A stretch of 64,000 nucleotides of DNA from contig CM041196.1 of NCBI GenBank assembly GCA_023078555.1, positions 1,488,001 to 1,552,000 on the forward strand. Reading direction: 5' to 3'. A model generated the notes under the pieces. The model saw only the letters and a program-made list of their open reading frames with translations, made no database searches and was not told where the DNA came from. The translations under genes were made by a program, and so were the position numbers. The DNA comes from Ulva prolifera (lineage: Eukaryota > Chlorophyta > Ulvophyceae > Ulvales > Ulvaceae). Positions 11,401-23,438 of the stretch are shown here, piece after piece; positions within the stretch are counted from its first letter, which is position 1, and each line of letters opens with the position of its first letter.

Positions 11401-13601
11401 TGCCCATTGCCTGCAGACTGCGCTACAGTCTGGAAGGCTCGCCACCGCGCTTTCAATGAGGAACACATTGGACTCGGATCGCGTGGAGTAAATCCCTTTC
11501 AGGCATCTGGGCTTCGCAGTTATGAGTGCGTTCGATCCTGGATGTCCACAACCACTGCTGACGCAGTGCCTTCACTGGTATGTTGGTGTCTTCTAAATCC
11601 CGTTGCCACTATGCATGCAGCTTCCAATCTACATTTGTTGATCCTTTGTCGCATTCCATCTTATATGGACTACTGCGGGGGTTCATGGCATTCATCTGCA
11701 GCACGGGGACCCCACTGAAAGTGAACGGGCAAAAGTTCCATCTGCCACAGAGTTTGCAGCGCAAGATGAGCATGCTCATGTCTATGATCGAGTACCCAAG
11801 CGCATACAACCGACGCCCCCCTACGCTATGGTGCGTTACTCGCGACATGGCAAGTGTTAATTTTAACGTCCCGTTGTGGACGTAATGACAAGTCCGAATA
11901 TTCGCACTTCTCTTGCAACCAACACACTTCCCTCACTACCAACACACTGTGCTGCTGCTGTAGCGAAGTCTCCGTCTCCAAGTGGATGTTCGAGGAATGC
12001 AACACGTTCCTTGAGATCGCTGGAGCCATGGTTTTCTACCACTTCCGTGAGGAGATCCATCCTGGCATCTTGAAGATGTGGGGTCATCTGCGGAAGTATG
12101 CGTTGTATTTCCTGCACTACCGACCGGGACAGCATACCATAGACCAGATTCGAGCAGCACAGCGAGAGATCTTCCAGTTTGCAGAGTATGCTGAGAAGAA
12201 CCTTGAGTCATCCTTGCTGACAATGTTGGTACACAGGTGCTTTGCCCATATTCCTACGCAGGTGGAGGCATCACTTCCAGGGGCTTTCATGCGCGAGGAC
12301 TTTGGTGAGCGCATGGTGCGCTGGACCAAACGTTTCATTAAAGGTCACGCAACGCTCAGGGCGGCAGAATCTTCTGCCGCCGTGTGCCTTACCCAGATGA
12401 GCCTACGGATACACCTGAACGAGAATCCAGGTGTTGATGATCCATTGAACAACATTAGAGAGAATCCACCTGTTCGGCCTGTGGACAAAGGGGATGACTA
12501 CGGAACTGCACTGCACCATCTGGCCCCTGCGCATACCGGTGAAGACCGAGACGAGGTCTGTCCACGTCATGATCATTGTTATACTGCTGCCATTGCCCCC
12601 ATGATGATGGATATGGACATGTGAGTGTGCATACGTTCACGATAGTTGGGCCACATGTGGGCCATTTTTGACTTGACTTCAACCATCCCGTACACGATAT
12701 CGTAGGAACCAAATTTTAATTTTTCTCAACAAATAGCTCGATAGGGAGGATGTTTGGGCTATGGCATGGTCCGGCGTTTGCATCGTACCTGTGGTACGAT
12801 AGGGCATCAGACAGCTTGTGCCAAATCAGGTTCAATATTCAAGTTGAATGCCAAACGAATGATTGTGGCTGAATGTGATTGAATCATACCTTGTTGCAGA
12901 TGACAAAATTCGTGGAAGCTCTAGACAACATGAATGACGCAAGGCAGGCTCACAGGGTCAGCGGTGAGTTGGCCATTGCTGGTGTTCTCACCAGGACAAA
13001 GATGAAAGGGACATTTGATGGCACCACTGGAGAAACAGTGTACGACAACAATGAGAAGCCCGAAGTCTTCAGCTCAGACACGGCTACCATTCAGTCCGGG
13101 GCTTGGGTGGTGCGGACTGAGGCAGGTTGCCTATCTCACAAACGGCAGAAGACAGACAAGTACGTGTACATCCCGTTTAGGGCTGCAAGGGGAATCAACC
13201 ATTGTGTCATGAAGATAGACCAGCTACTGCTGGTTCGCGTGAAGGGAATGTCATGGCGAGGTGAAGAGGCAAGGATTGCCGTAGGCACCTTGTGGGACCG
13301 CCTCGCCATCAGGGAAGGGGCAGGTTTAGAGGTCACTTACAATGATGACCCAACCCGTGGCGCTTGTTGTGTTCCCAGGGTATTGTACTTGAGTGCTGCA
13401 AAGAAAGCTAAAGGTCGGCGGATTGCAGTTTATTTGAGGCAGGTCCACTGTCCATGTGCATTCTACCCCGGGCCACCAGGCGAGACTTTCATTACCGTGA
13501 GTAAAATGGGCTTTCATGGGCGTAGAGATTTGCTAGTGACTGGCTCCGATGTGCGAGATGGAGATAGCGATGATGAGGATGATGCAACTGAGGTTGAATA
13601 A
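8452..13601 (+). CDS. CACTA-like (Tnp2 / transposase family 21) transposase, multi-exon
   Basis: Proposed exons: 8452-8976, 9064-9470, 9579-9774, about 9860-10434, 10593-10861, 10953-11175, 11417-11577, about 11610-11830, 11964-12555 and 12900-13601. Most junction phases agree; the starts near 9860 and 11610 are unresolved. The start may instead be ATG 8377. The N-terminus has a C2H2-like finger (CKKC ... HLDTDVH). CPICGNHRYH is a second CxxC site. DDE-type landmarks follow: LFVDGVQLHDHG (first Asp) and FADTPARRSWALTIGHTGCS followed by CDKC (second Asp plus the Cys insertion typical of Tnp2). Then VDPLSHSILYGLLRGFM matches the family VDxMHxxLxG motif. A long helical region (LLTMLVHRCFAHIPTQ) and an acidic C-terminus end the protein. 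By family it cuts and pastes the element in the nucleus. No frameshift is required by the model, so it may be intact. Confidence 0.72.
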
Positions 13602-13882
13602 ATTGATTTAGTAGATCTGTGTACCTCGGCTTGTACGATACGACACTGCAGTCAGCTAGCACATCTGAAACACTAATTGTGATTCCATTCGCCAACGAGC
13701 CTGAATAGACAAACATTTACAGCCATCCGTGTTTACTCCTACGCTGCACATATGGAAGTCATATTCACAGTTGTACAACATATGTTGCGAGATACCTCTC
13801 ACCCACAGCGGCACACCCCTTTGCTCTCGTTACACTATTGAGTGACCCACGTGGATGGGTGAGTGCAGCTGGGAGGTGTGTC

Positions 13883-13958
13883 GGAAAATGTCATTAAATA
13901 AGAGCAGTGATTGATTGAATCCGGACAGTTGCATATTTTTCGGCCACTGGAGTGACAG
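13883..13958 (+). repeat. 76-bp direct repeat, copy 1
   Basis: Starts GGAAAATGTCATTAAATAAG and ends CACTGGAGTGACAG. Nearly identical to 14034-14109, 151 bp downstream, in the space between the two transposon genes. Confidence 0.95.
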
Positions 13959-14033
13959 AGCCAGCTCCAACAGGCCTTGCAGGTCAGCCAAAAGAAATGT
14001 AGCGGTCCGGGTAATGGAAGCTTGATTACTGGC

Positions 14034-14109
14034 GGAAAATGTCGTTAAATAAGAGCAGTGATTGATTGAATCCGGACAGTTGCATATTTTTCGGCCACTG
14101 GAGTGACAG
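14034..14109 (+). repeat. 76-bp direct repeat, copy 2
   Basis: Second copy, differing by A to G at the eleventh base. It precedes the second transposon gene by about 150 bp and may be part of its promoter or a transposase-binding array (inference). Confidence 0.95.
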
Positions 14110-14265
14110 CGACCAGCTTCATGGACCCTGTGGCTACGAGGGTGTCGATCCGCACACGGCAGCGCTCTTTCGAATCCGGGACATGATCACAATGCCCTAT
14201 TGATGAAACATGCAAGTCAAGATGAGCTGCGTCATTATTAGACCTTTCTCGTGTAGCCCAGCAAG

Positions 14266-16914
14266 ATGGCCGAGCCACAACTACCAATCAAAGTCACCAA
14301 GCTGACCCACCTCAATGTCGTCATTGGGGACCATACAATCACACTATCTCTTGCGAAACTCAGCAGTGTGTCAACGGAGCAACACCTCAAAAACGTGTTC
14401 GCCGATCTTAGCAGGAAAGTGGGCAAGGTGACGCCGCTAGAACACCACACTGTACTTGGTCACAACGGTTTAGTCGACGAAACTCTGCTTCAAATATTTA
14501 CCGAGACGTACGGGGTGAAATACGAGAATGACGACTTCTGGCAAGGTCCGTGGCGCAACACGACTGGCTCCATTGAGCTTGTAGACCCCGACCTCGTGGC
14601 TAAACCAACGTCGAAGGCAGTGGGGGCACAGAAGAAGAAAGGAAGGCGAGCCTCGAAAGCGTCTAAACAGGCATGATCCAGCTAATACTACGCATTCTGT
14701 GTGCCTCGAGGATCGTGCAGGTGGTCGGTCAAGCGATTCAATCGTTGTTACTCTGTCAGCTCGTCTCGAGAAGCACTATTGCAATGACCATGGTCTGCCC
14801 GGCTTATGTTCGGAAGGTGCATGTCGTGTACAGGCGGAAGTCAATTTGTTGCAAGAGATGGAAATGTATATGCCATACATTACTGCCGAAGCGTTCAAAC
14901 ATTTGGTGCATCGTCTTCCGACATTATTGGTGATGGATAAACCATCCATGCTGCTAGGATCGATTCTATCCAGAGATGTCAAAGGTCCTCTCACGGATGT
15001 TGATGCTTGGCGACCCGATGATCCGGTGCGCACCTACGGGCTACAGTCACAGCGGCGTACCTGCCGTGTAGCTCTAAATTCCCGCTTGCGCCGCTCGAAC
15101 GTGTCCCCATTTTGCGCAGGACAACGTTGGACTGTTGCAACTCAGAGCAGGTCACGAAATCCAACTGGAGATGGCCGAGATCATCAGGATCATAAATGCA
15201 TATGTCAGAGCAGCATGCCGAAGGCAAGACAAGTTATCTCTCGCTGGAGAGATCAGGAATAATTTGCGTTTGATGAAGAAGAGCATTGACGCAGACAATG
15301 CCAGGAAAGTCCGGCCAACTGTGTATTTGTTTTTCTTGTCGTGGGCACAACGCAAGGAGGCAGATGGTGAGCTGGATCACCTGCTGGCGGGCAAGCCGTG
15401 GCAGTTTGAGCCAGATGATCGAGCACCCGTCTTATCACGGTTGAAAAAGCTTTTCGCATTCCTGAAAGGTGATGGCTTGGCCGAAAATGCGAAGGCCTTT
15501 CGAAAGACTGTGAAAGACAATCTCCTCAGCATGGCTCGTTCGGCCAAGTATAAGAAAGTGGGGTTCCATGATCTTTTGTTCATCTAAAACAATGGCGAGA
15601 GGAATGTCCGCATGATACGCATAACCACATGCAACTAGCAATTGTCACTCAAGTCTTAATTGCAGGGACTGAGGGCTCTCTTGATTGAGTTTGCATCGGA
15701 AAAGGCTCAATGTGAATCACTTCCTGCACTCCAAGTCTTCCGGCCAACATGCCTCTTGCCTACGGATGCTGTTCCAAGTCCAGGTGATCAGATTGATTTG
15801 ATTCCCGAAGCCTGGTGTGAGGATTGGGGCACTGCTACCAGCCCAACCGAGACAGCCCCCTACGGTCGCCTCACTGAGGAACTTACACCTCCACAGCCAA
15901 AGAACCAGACAGACCGGCAGCTACGAACTGATGAGAAGGAGTTGACAATGGCTGCATTATTCACACCTGTGGGAGGGAACAGATTTAGAGGGTTCCAAAC
16001 GTTCCGCGATGTCTTTGACTTTGGACTCTGGGCAGTCGCAGTTCCGCCAGTCATTGCAGTGGATGAGCTTGACCCGACTCAACCAGCAAATATTCCCATC
16101 AGGCCCCCTCGCAAAGGCTACTATTATGTCGTTGGAGCACTGATGCTGGACTGCATTCGGTGCTATGTGGTATGCCACTGTTGCTCCAATCCATTGAGAT
16201 TTGCCATAGACCAATGATGAAGGTGTTGTGCATCCAATATGTTGTGTGAACCGTTGGCAAAACAAACATTGATGCAGGAAGTGAAGTTTGCTGCCGCCGG
16301 AATGGATCCCCCATTTGAACTGATTGAGTATTGTCAGCAAATACAGAGTATTGTACCAACGCAGCAGCCGAGCCACGAAGTGTCATCTGATGTCAAGTTC
16401 AGTGAAGTGGACCTCGAATCCAACGACGAAGACTGTATGGAAAGTGATTGTGGAAGTGATGATGATGAGGAGGAGGAAGAGGTGACGTTGGCACAGCGCA
16501 CAGTCAAGCAGTCAGCCTCCAATCGACCTCAACGCCACGCAAGTCACAGAAGAAAGAGGGTCCTCGAGGACCTTGACACCGATGAGGAGACCACAGATGA
16601 CGATATGCCAGCCTCCACAATCCCAATGAACAAGACAGAAAATTCAGGTGGTGCTGGTAAACGCCGCAATACAGAACCCCTAGCTGACAAAACGAACAAG
16701 ATGGTGTGTTCCCACTTATTCCCACATGTAGCGGTGTGGTACCTGCTTCGTGTGTCAACACCTGTTTAGCCCGACCATCGATTTGCAGGACTCCCGTGCA
16801 AACATCAAGCTTCAAAAAGCTTCAACATCAAAAGCGACGGGCAAGAAGAATACGAAGTCACAAAGAAAGCCGACAGGAAGTCAGGGGAAGAGCACCCGCA
16901 GAGTGGCGCGCTAA
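14266..16914 (+). CDS. Second gene of the CACTA-like element, unknown function
   Basis: Six exons can be joined in phase: 14266-14545, 14721-15025, 15120-15557, 15666-16169, 16278-16703 and 16789-16914 (stop TAA), giving 692 residues. Alternatively the first exon reads on to a TGA at 14676 as a separate 136-residue protein with a basic KKKGRRASKASK end. The rest contains a Cys/His cluster (HYCND, LCSEGAC), helical segments (IIRIINAYVRAACRRQ; LFFLSWAQRKEADGELDHLL), a hydrophobic-aromatic block (FDFGLWAVAVPPVIAVDE), a strongly acidic tract (GSDDDEEEEE) and a very basic tail of about 40 residues. I do not recognise the family. By position it may play the part of a TnpA-like accessory or DNA-binding protein. 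Confidence 0.55.
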
Positions 16915-18374
16915 ATATGAACCGATTCATAAATGTGCGAGTCTTACCTGTGCTAAGCCATCTGATCAGATACCGCCTGTTGACTTCGATTGATAATCAT
17001 GTCCTCCACGGAGACCCGGGTTGCCTGAATGCAATGTGAATGCAGCTGGGTGGATTCGAGGTGACCAGAAGCGCAAGTCAAGGCTGCTGATCAAGCTGCA
17101 ACCGATGGGCTGATTCCTACATTTTCCTGATCTGGCTTAATTTCATTATAGACGGCTGTGTTGGCTGTGTGCGGTGAGGGATCGTGTGTTGCATGTTACA
17201 GTGGTGCAATGGCGCGCATAGGATGTGGCCAGAATGATTATAGAAATACATAGGAGTGTACCATATCACCAAACACCATGCAATGATGCTATATACGCAT
17301 TTACACCGTTGTTCGCAGTGCTTTTGTATTGGCGTACCTTTGTGGAGCACCCACGACGGACTGGCGCATGCGTTGCGGCTCGCCCTCGAGGCGCGCCGTG
17401 TACAAGGGCGTGCACCGTTTATGGCAGGTGCGCCACACGAGGTGCGCGCTTCCGCACAAGTCCACATGGCTGCTGTAACAAGCGGATATGGCTCCCTTGA
17501 AGTCAGGAAGGATACCTGGGGGTCTTCTGCGGCACGAACGTGGTGCGCAGCGCTTGAAAGTTGACGGTAGCAATCGCTCAAAGTGCACACAGATACAGTG
17601 TTTCTGTCTACACGCTCCTCATCGAATTGAGAGATACCATACCATTAATTCTGGCGCTTACCACACATTACTGACGTTCAAGCTATACCGTATGCTCTTG
17701 CGTGGGTGGCCGTCTGCTGCACTATACATGCTCCGGGCACCCCCAGACATGCGTGAGACACCGATCAGGCACCGCAAGTGGCGCTGTACCGCCTTTCATA
17801 TGACAAAAATGAAACCAGGCATGTCTCCTGGGTGAACGCACGTCTTCCTGGCATTAGCTCAAGGGTAGTTCGGCCAGCACATCGCCTTGACACACAGCCA
17901 ATGAGCACATCCGCTGTCCTTTTATTTACCCCAGGCAGAAAAACTAATTCGATAGGGATACATAACGCAATATTGGACTGGTTACATGCCATTGCGGGAT
18001 CACCTCCGCTTCGGGAAAGACACTCTGTGTTCGAAGCGTGACATGCAGTACCCGTCCAGATGATCTATTATACCTCCACATGTACCAAGCACGCTTACAT
18101 CACGCTTATAACTACATTTAAAGTCTCTCACTGCAAATTGTTAATCATTTTCCAGCTTTACAGGCGGATACACTACAATTTCCTACACAGACACGTCATA
18201 CTCGAGTCGATGTCGGAGACTGCATGGTGCACCAATCAGCGTCGGAATGGTACCGTAGTGTTCACAATAAACATATCTATCACTATCTAAGCCCAAATCC
18301 ACCGAAGCAGCCAACACGAAGATCTCTCTCAACGGCGCACCCGAACGGCGCACCCATGGGTACGCCTGTTCGGC
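16915..18374. other. Right flank of the CACTA-like element
   Basis: No convincing exon. GGTGCGCC and GGTGCACC-like motifs recur (about 17410, 17431, 17448, 17541, 18227 and 18347). An in-frame TAA at 18288 limits how far the next kinase B exon can extend upstream. Confidence 0.4.
18347..18365. repeat. Palindrome-centred repeat, right copy
   Basis: GGCGCACCCATGGGTACGC, matching 7806-7824 with one difference. It lies 10 bases before the first ATG of the kinase B coiled-coil exon. Confidence 0.6.
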
Positions 18375-21300
18375 ATGATGCCTGTGGGATCCGCTCGCGT
18401 GCAGGAGAGGATGCAGGCCATCATGCAAGGTGTGCAGCAGCTTCTGCCGCTGCTCACCGTCTTTGTCGCCTCCTCTGCCAACGTCTCCGCCGCCGTCGCC
18501 GACCTCCAGCGGCGCGCGGTCTCCATGCAGGGTGTCTCCGCGGAGGCCGCTGCGCACCTACGCCACCTGAAAGACGCCGTGGAGGCCCTGCGCTCAAGCG
18601 CTGCGGGCAAACAAGACGTGCAGAAGTGCTTGGCCGCCCTGCATGACAGCACACAGCAGCTGCATGAGGAGGGTGTCCCGTGGGTTCAGGTCCTGGACAG
18701 CTGCTCGGCGTTGCAGGACAACCTCAGCCGAGGAGTCGCCAGGCTGACGCAGTCACTGAACGAGCTGCAGGGTGAGGTGGCCTCGTTCTCACGGCTGATG
18801 GCGTCTGCGCAGCAGGAGCTGACTCATCTGACTGCCACCATGAAAGAGGTGAAGGAGATCCTGCGACAGCAGCATGCGCTCTTCTGCAGCGTAACGCAAA
18901 GTGCAGCCACCAACCTGAAGCAGACGGGTGGCATTCAGCCGGCGGGGGTGCGGTCCAGGTGACACAATTGTGGGTTAGTACGCCAGTGCACGCAGATGAT
19001 ACGGTGGTCTCCTGCTGCCTATATATGGTCGTACACCAAGTAGGTCGGTGGACAGCAAATTTGTCTAATCGCCTGCAAGACCCGAGTCAGATCTAGACTG
19101 TCCGTGACGGCATCCGAGTGAATGCCGACGGTTTCTGGTCGCTCTGTGTGCAAGTGATATCGTTGACATCGGTTCCAGAATCATGACGTGACTCCCCCAC
19201 ACCCCACACTGTTCCTACCCCCGCCCTTACGTATGTACGACTATTACCTACCGTCTGTACCTACTAGGTACAGACGGTACAGCCTGGGGACAACATGGTG
19301 CAGCCCCGAGCCGCAGTAAATGGCCTAAATGGCCGCGACATGCTATCAGCCACATGTAGGCGCCAACACGCAGATGTAATTATAAGTGCAGGACATAGGG
19401 CAGCGCCCGCCTCAAGGCTTGCCAGTGCCCGATGAACAGCCGCACGCTGCGGGGTCCAATCAGATCTCGACCATCGCATGCGATGCCACCGTTCTCAGCC
19501 CGCCTCAAGTGAAGCAGCCTGAGGGTGATCCTGTGGCCCACAGTCAAACCCCCTCCTCTTCGCGCAGCAGGGTGACCGCAACGTACACAAAGCTTCGGAA
19601 AGCGATGCACTGGCCTGCTCGGAAGTTGCGGCAGGAACGATCTGGGCATACCCAGTTGCCTCCGCCGAATGGGCGACCACTCAGCGCCCTCCCAGGCACA
19701 GCCACCCCATTGAGTACAGACCCCCCGAACCCTCCGAGCTCCGCAGGGGCGACCGATGGGCAAATCTCTGCGCCTGCCAGTGAAGCCTTGACGCATGTGG
19801 GATCCAGTGCGTCGATTGCGCCGACGGTATCCTCATGTGCGACCGGCGCCACGCTGCCCGGATCCCCACCTGCCGAAGGCGCCGCGCTAGACGACGTCGA
19901 CAGAACAGAGTATCTGCACCGCCAGCTGGACGCCATGGTGAATGTACACAAGCAGGATTTCGCTGGCACGTTGCTGGGTGGCCTGATGCTGGAACCCGGC
20001 ATGATAAATCGGAGGCAGGGAGGTATGTGTCTGTTGGGGCACTAGTTCATGCCATACAGCATCCATTCGAGAGGGTCGCCACAGAATTCTGTGACGACCC
20101 ACTGGTCAGTTTCTGTCTGTGTGTGCCACCAGTGCCCGGCCATGGCGGCACCACTGTCGCAGAGTGCACAGGTATCGAATTTGTGAGGCTCTATATTGCT
20201 ATATGTAGCTACAACGCCGCTGCCAGCAAGTAGCAAAAAGAAAAAAGATACCACAATCATCGGCCCGAGGCCACAGCTTTCATTGCCAGTGCCCGTGGGC
20301 GCCATGGTGCGCAGGGGCTGCAGCCAGCGCCAGAAGATTTGATACGCACAGTGTCGTGAGCTTGCGGCATTGAAGTCAACAATCAAGTCAACGATTTCAC
20401 TGCAGTGCACATGCACATGATGGCGCTTTGAGTGAGATGACGCCCCACCAACTCATGGTACATCCGCCATGATTGATCGTGTGTTGCCTAGCTGTCTGAC
20501 AGCAGTGTGTGGCAGTACAGGGGAGGCAATTGTTCATTTCGCCAGGAATCTCCACACCGGCGAGCTGTGCGCCATCAAGTTTTTCCTGTCGGAGGCTGCG
20601 TTTCACAGAGAGGTGTCCCTGTACCAGGACGGGCCGCTGCGGCGGTTTCTGCCAAAGCTGTTCAACATCTGCGGTCCCGATGGGGACTACGGCGTGGGCA
20701 ACCAGTCCCCGACGCTGGTGGACCCAAATCGAAATCGCCTGCCGCCGTGTATTGTCGTTCAAAAAGGGGATCCCCTGGGCGATCTCGTCGGTCGACACAT
20801 GCCCGGCCTGGATCTGCTCGATAGCCTGCAAGTGCGCATCGAACGTCCGGCTGATGAGTGCTTTGTATCTTCTCAGCGCATTGTGTTACATGGACGAAAC
20901 CAGAGAGGCAGGTAGCACCGGTGTCGCAGGGCACAAACACACCCGCGCACCCACCAGCACGCAGTATCGACCAGCACACCTGTGCCGCAACACACGCCAT
21001 GGTGGCCAGCACCCACCCCCGCCAACAGCCATACTGTGAAAGAACACAGCTGCTGTACATGTGAGTGTCTCCCTCTAGAGTGCTCACAGATTCATGCAGC
21101 CTGTGTTCAACTCCAATAGACAAGATTACAAAGGTCTACACTAAGTGGAAGTATACCTGTGAAAGAACACAGCTGCTGTGAGTGCCTCCCTCTAGAGTGC
21201 TCACAGATTCATGCAGCCTGCATTTAACGTGCTGAGTTATACCAACTCAGCAGACTATGTGTCCACAAGCACAAACTAACGACACAACCATGCATGTCAG

Positions 21301-22587
21301 CTGGAGGACACCATACCTGTGTTTAACTCCAATAGACAACTTGAAGATGTCCTACTGAAGTCAACACAAGGCTTATATACATTCAAGCACACAGACACAT
21401 AAGCTCTGCCTACGTGCAGAACAACAAACGCTCCCGCTATGAATCCCTCCATCTCTGAGATCGCATATGCATCGAGCACGTGTACAGCAACCCTGCGTAC
21501 AACCCCCCTCTTGATATGCTAGCTTCTAGCTCCCTCATAGCAGTCTCGTATTGAGCCATGCTTATGATTCTCCTGACATTCATGGTTTCACAACACACTG
21601 TCCAGCATTATCGTTCTCATGCATGTACCAGCTTCACACTGTACTGCAACACATACACAAATAGGCGCCATGTGACAACAGCATGATGCGCACCATGGCA
21701 TACGCGTACCTGCTGCACTGTTTCCCTTTGGACCCTCGCAGTGTGCATCAGCTTGCCACCATGCGGATGGTGCAGGTCCTTCTACATGTTGCTGAGAGGC
21801 TGTCAGACATCCACGGCGCGTGCTATGTGCACCGCGACGTCAAGCCAAGCAATGTTGTCTGGCTACGGCACGAGCGCCGGTGGACACTGATTGACTTTGG
21901 CTGCGCAGCGCGCACTGGCGAAGCTGCACCAATGGCCTTTACCTTGAAGTACGCAGCTCCAGAAGTGGTCCGCGCATTTCGCAACGGCGATCGCACCATC
22001 ACGGCCGACACTGCAACAGACGCGTGGTCTCTCGGCATTCTGGGAATTGAGCTGATTGCGCACAAAGAAGTTCAAGAGGAGGTCCTCCAGGATTACAACG
22101 AGGTGTGCATCTCAGAGATGCAGTGCCATGCTTATTCTGTGCGCCCTGATCGTACTACGAGTGCACCTGGACCTGTCAGTCATTCTTGGCTCTAGAGATC
22201 TCCAGGTCAGTGAGCCTGCCAGCATCTGGCATGGATGAGCAGTTCTCGTCTAACTTCACCACATGCTTCACATCACAATCAAACGCATCTCGGTTGAAAC
22301 AACCACAAATTTCATGAAAATGGTGCACAGATTGATCAATTGTTCCCTTTCAACGGCAGAGCTTGACTTTGGTCTGCACACCGACGTCCTCTGTGGCGCA
22401 GTTCATGTCCAAGATTCTAGGCGACTCGCCAATGATATGGGAGGAGGGAGCAGAGGGTAGCGGGGAGCTGCTACAAAAGCTTGGCCGCTTCCGGCCCGCC
22501 GTCCTGGGGCTGCTGGAGCGCGACCCGCAGCAGCGGCTGGGCGTGACTGCGTTCATCGATAGCTTCCGTGCCGTGCTCCACAGCTAG
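18375..22587 (+). CDS. MLKL-like kinase B: coiled-coil/brace, disordered linker and protein kinase domain
   Basis: Exons: 18375-18949 (donor GTGCGG), 19392-20022, 20521-20831, 21776-22102 and 22402-22587; phases 0,1,0,0 close correctly. The first exon encodes about 190 helical residues with no membrane span, ending ATMKEVKEILRQQ, which resembles the brace of MLKL proteins just before their kinase domain. The next exon is a Ser/Pro/Ala-rich linker ending in YLHRQLDAM...GGLMLEPG, the juxta-kinase motif shared with A and C. The kinase has AIKFFLS (beta-3 Lys), HREVSLY (helix-C Glu), HRDVKPSN, IDFG, AAPE and DAWSLG; all catalytic residues are present, unlike many pseudokinase MLKLs. The intron after 20831 carries the dispersed motif and a tandem duplication. 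ATG 18375 could be an internal Met if the exons at 4471-7111 are spliced in. An alternative is two genes: a helical protein ending at 18962 and a kinase whose start is unseen. Confidence 0.75.
20882..20920 (+). repeat. Dispersed TGTGTTACAAGGACA-type motif, copy in kinase B intron
   Basis: TGTGTTACATGGACG start and GGCAGGTAGCACCG end; sense to kinase B, 50 bases after the exon that ends at 20831. Confidence 0.7.
21035..21226 (+). repeat. Tandem duplication, period about 122 bp
   Basis: CTGTGAAAGAACACAGCTGC plus the following CTCTAGAGTGCTCACAG block occurs at 21035 and again at 21157. A further partial relative (AACTCCAATAGACAA) occurs at 21110 and 21326. All lie within the kinase B intron 20832-21775. 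Confidence 0.85.
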
Positions 22588-23438
22588 ATCGGGTAGGTAG
22601 GCGGGGCCTGTAGGCAGCACACATGTGGTATGACTTGTACACAGTGAGAGACAGATGTCTAACATGTTGTTGGTATGTGAGGACTGGCTATGGCTCATGG
22701 CCGCCTGGCAATGCGGACCGGCTGACCATCCCGAGCTCAAGGTCGCCTGCGGCTTTCGCAATGCGTGCCCGAACATGCCGCCCGATGCGCACGGAAAGGT
22801 GACCGTTGTGGATCGCTGCGGCTCTGAATTGTGTACACACTACATGCTTCATACAGATTTCAGGAACGTACTACGGCTAGTAGCCGGCAGGTCGCAACCT
22901 CACTGACCAGGCTCGCACACCCCCAGCTCATGCCTGCAGTGCATGCACTCAAACAATCGAGCATGATTCCAGCATAACACATGCCTCATGATTGGAGCTT
23001 CCAAGATTTTTGATAACCAAGAGACACTCAAGTCACCTCAATTCAGCTTAGTCAATTCAGAATTGCTTTCCTTTACATTACATCACCTGTTGCACATCGT
23101 TATTCATCACAATTCAGAGCAAACTTGAAGTCGCCTATAGAATACTGACGACCACCTTTCAACAAATTCAAATCGTATGCGCTCAGACGCTGTCTCATCA
23201 CACCTGGATGTGTTTGAGTGCGGTGTGCTGCATTACCGGCAATGCTAGCGCAACCGAGGTTCGACAATTCAGAAGCCAATCTTGTGACGCGCAACGGTCA
23301 CCTTTCCGTCAGTATCCTGTTGGCCTGATGCAAAGCTAGGCTCAGCTGTCAACCCCGGACTGTCGTGATCAGCACGGTCATGGACACCTCTCCGGATACC
23401 ATTGCACCGCTAGCACTGCAATCCAACAGCGTTGTGCG
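22588..23438. other. Convergent intergenic region between kinase B and ectodomain gene D
   Basis: 851 bp separating two stop codons of convergently transcribed genes. No coding exon or repeat of the families described here was seen. It marks the proposed rearrangement junction between the kinase and ectodomain halves. Confidence 0.7.

Larger units (their letters stand above)
7806..18365 (+). mobile_element. CACTA-like (CMC superfamily) DNA transposon, approximate limits
   Basis: Contains a multi-exon Tnp2-like transposase (8452-13601) and a second multi-exon gene (14266-16914) on the same strand, separated by a pair of 76-bp direct repeats. The limits are set only by the shared sequence GGYGCACCCATGGGTACGC at 7806-7824 and 18347-18365 and by GGTGCACC-like motifs near both ends. 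A classical CACTA terminus and a 2-3 bp target duplication were not identified, so the true ends may differ by several hundred bases. It appears inserted in an intron of kinase B. Confidence 0.45.
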
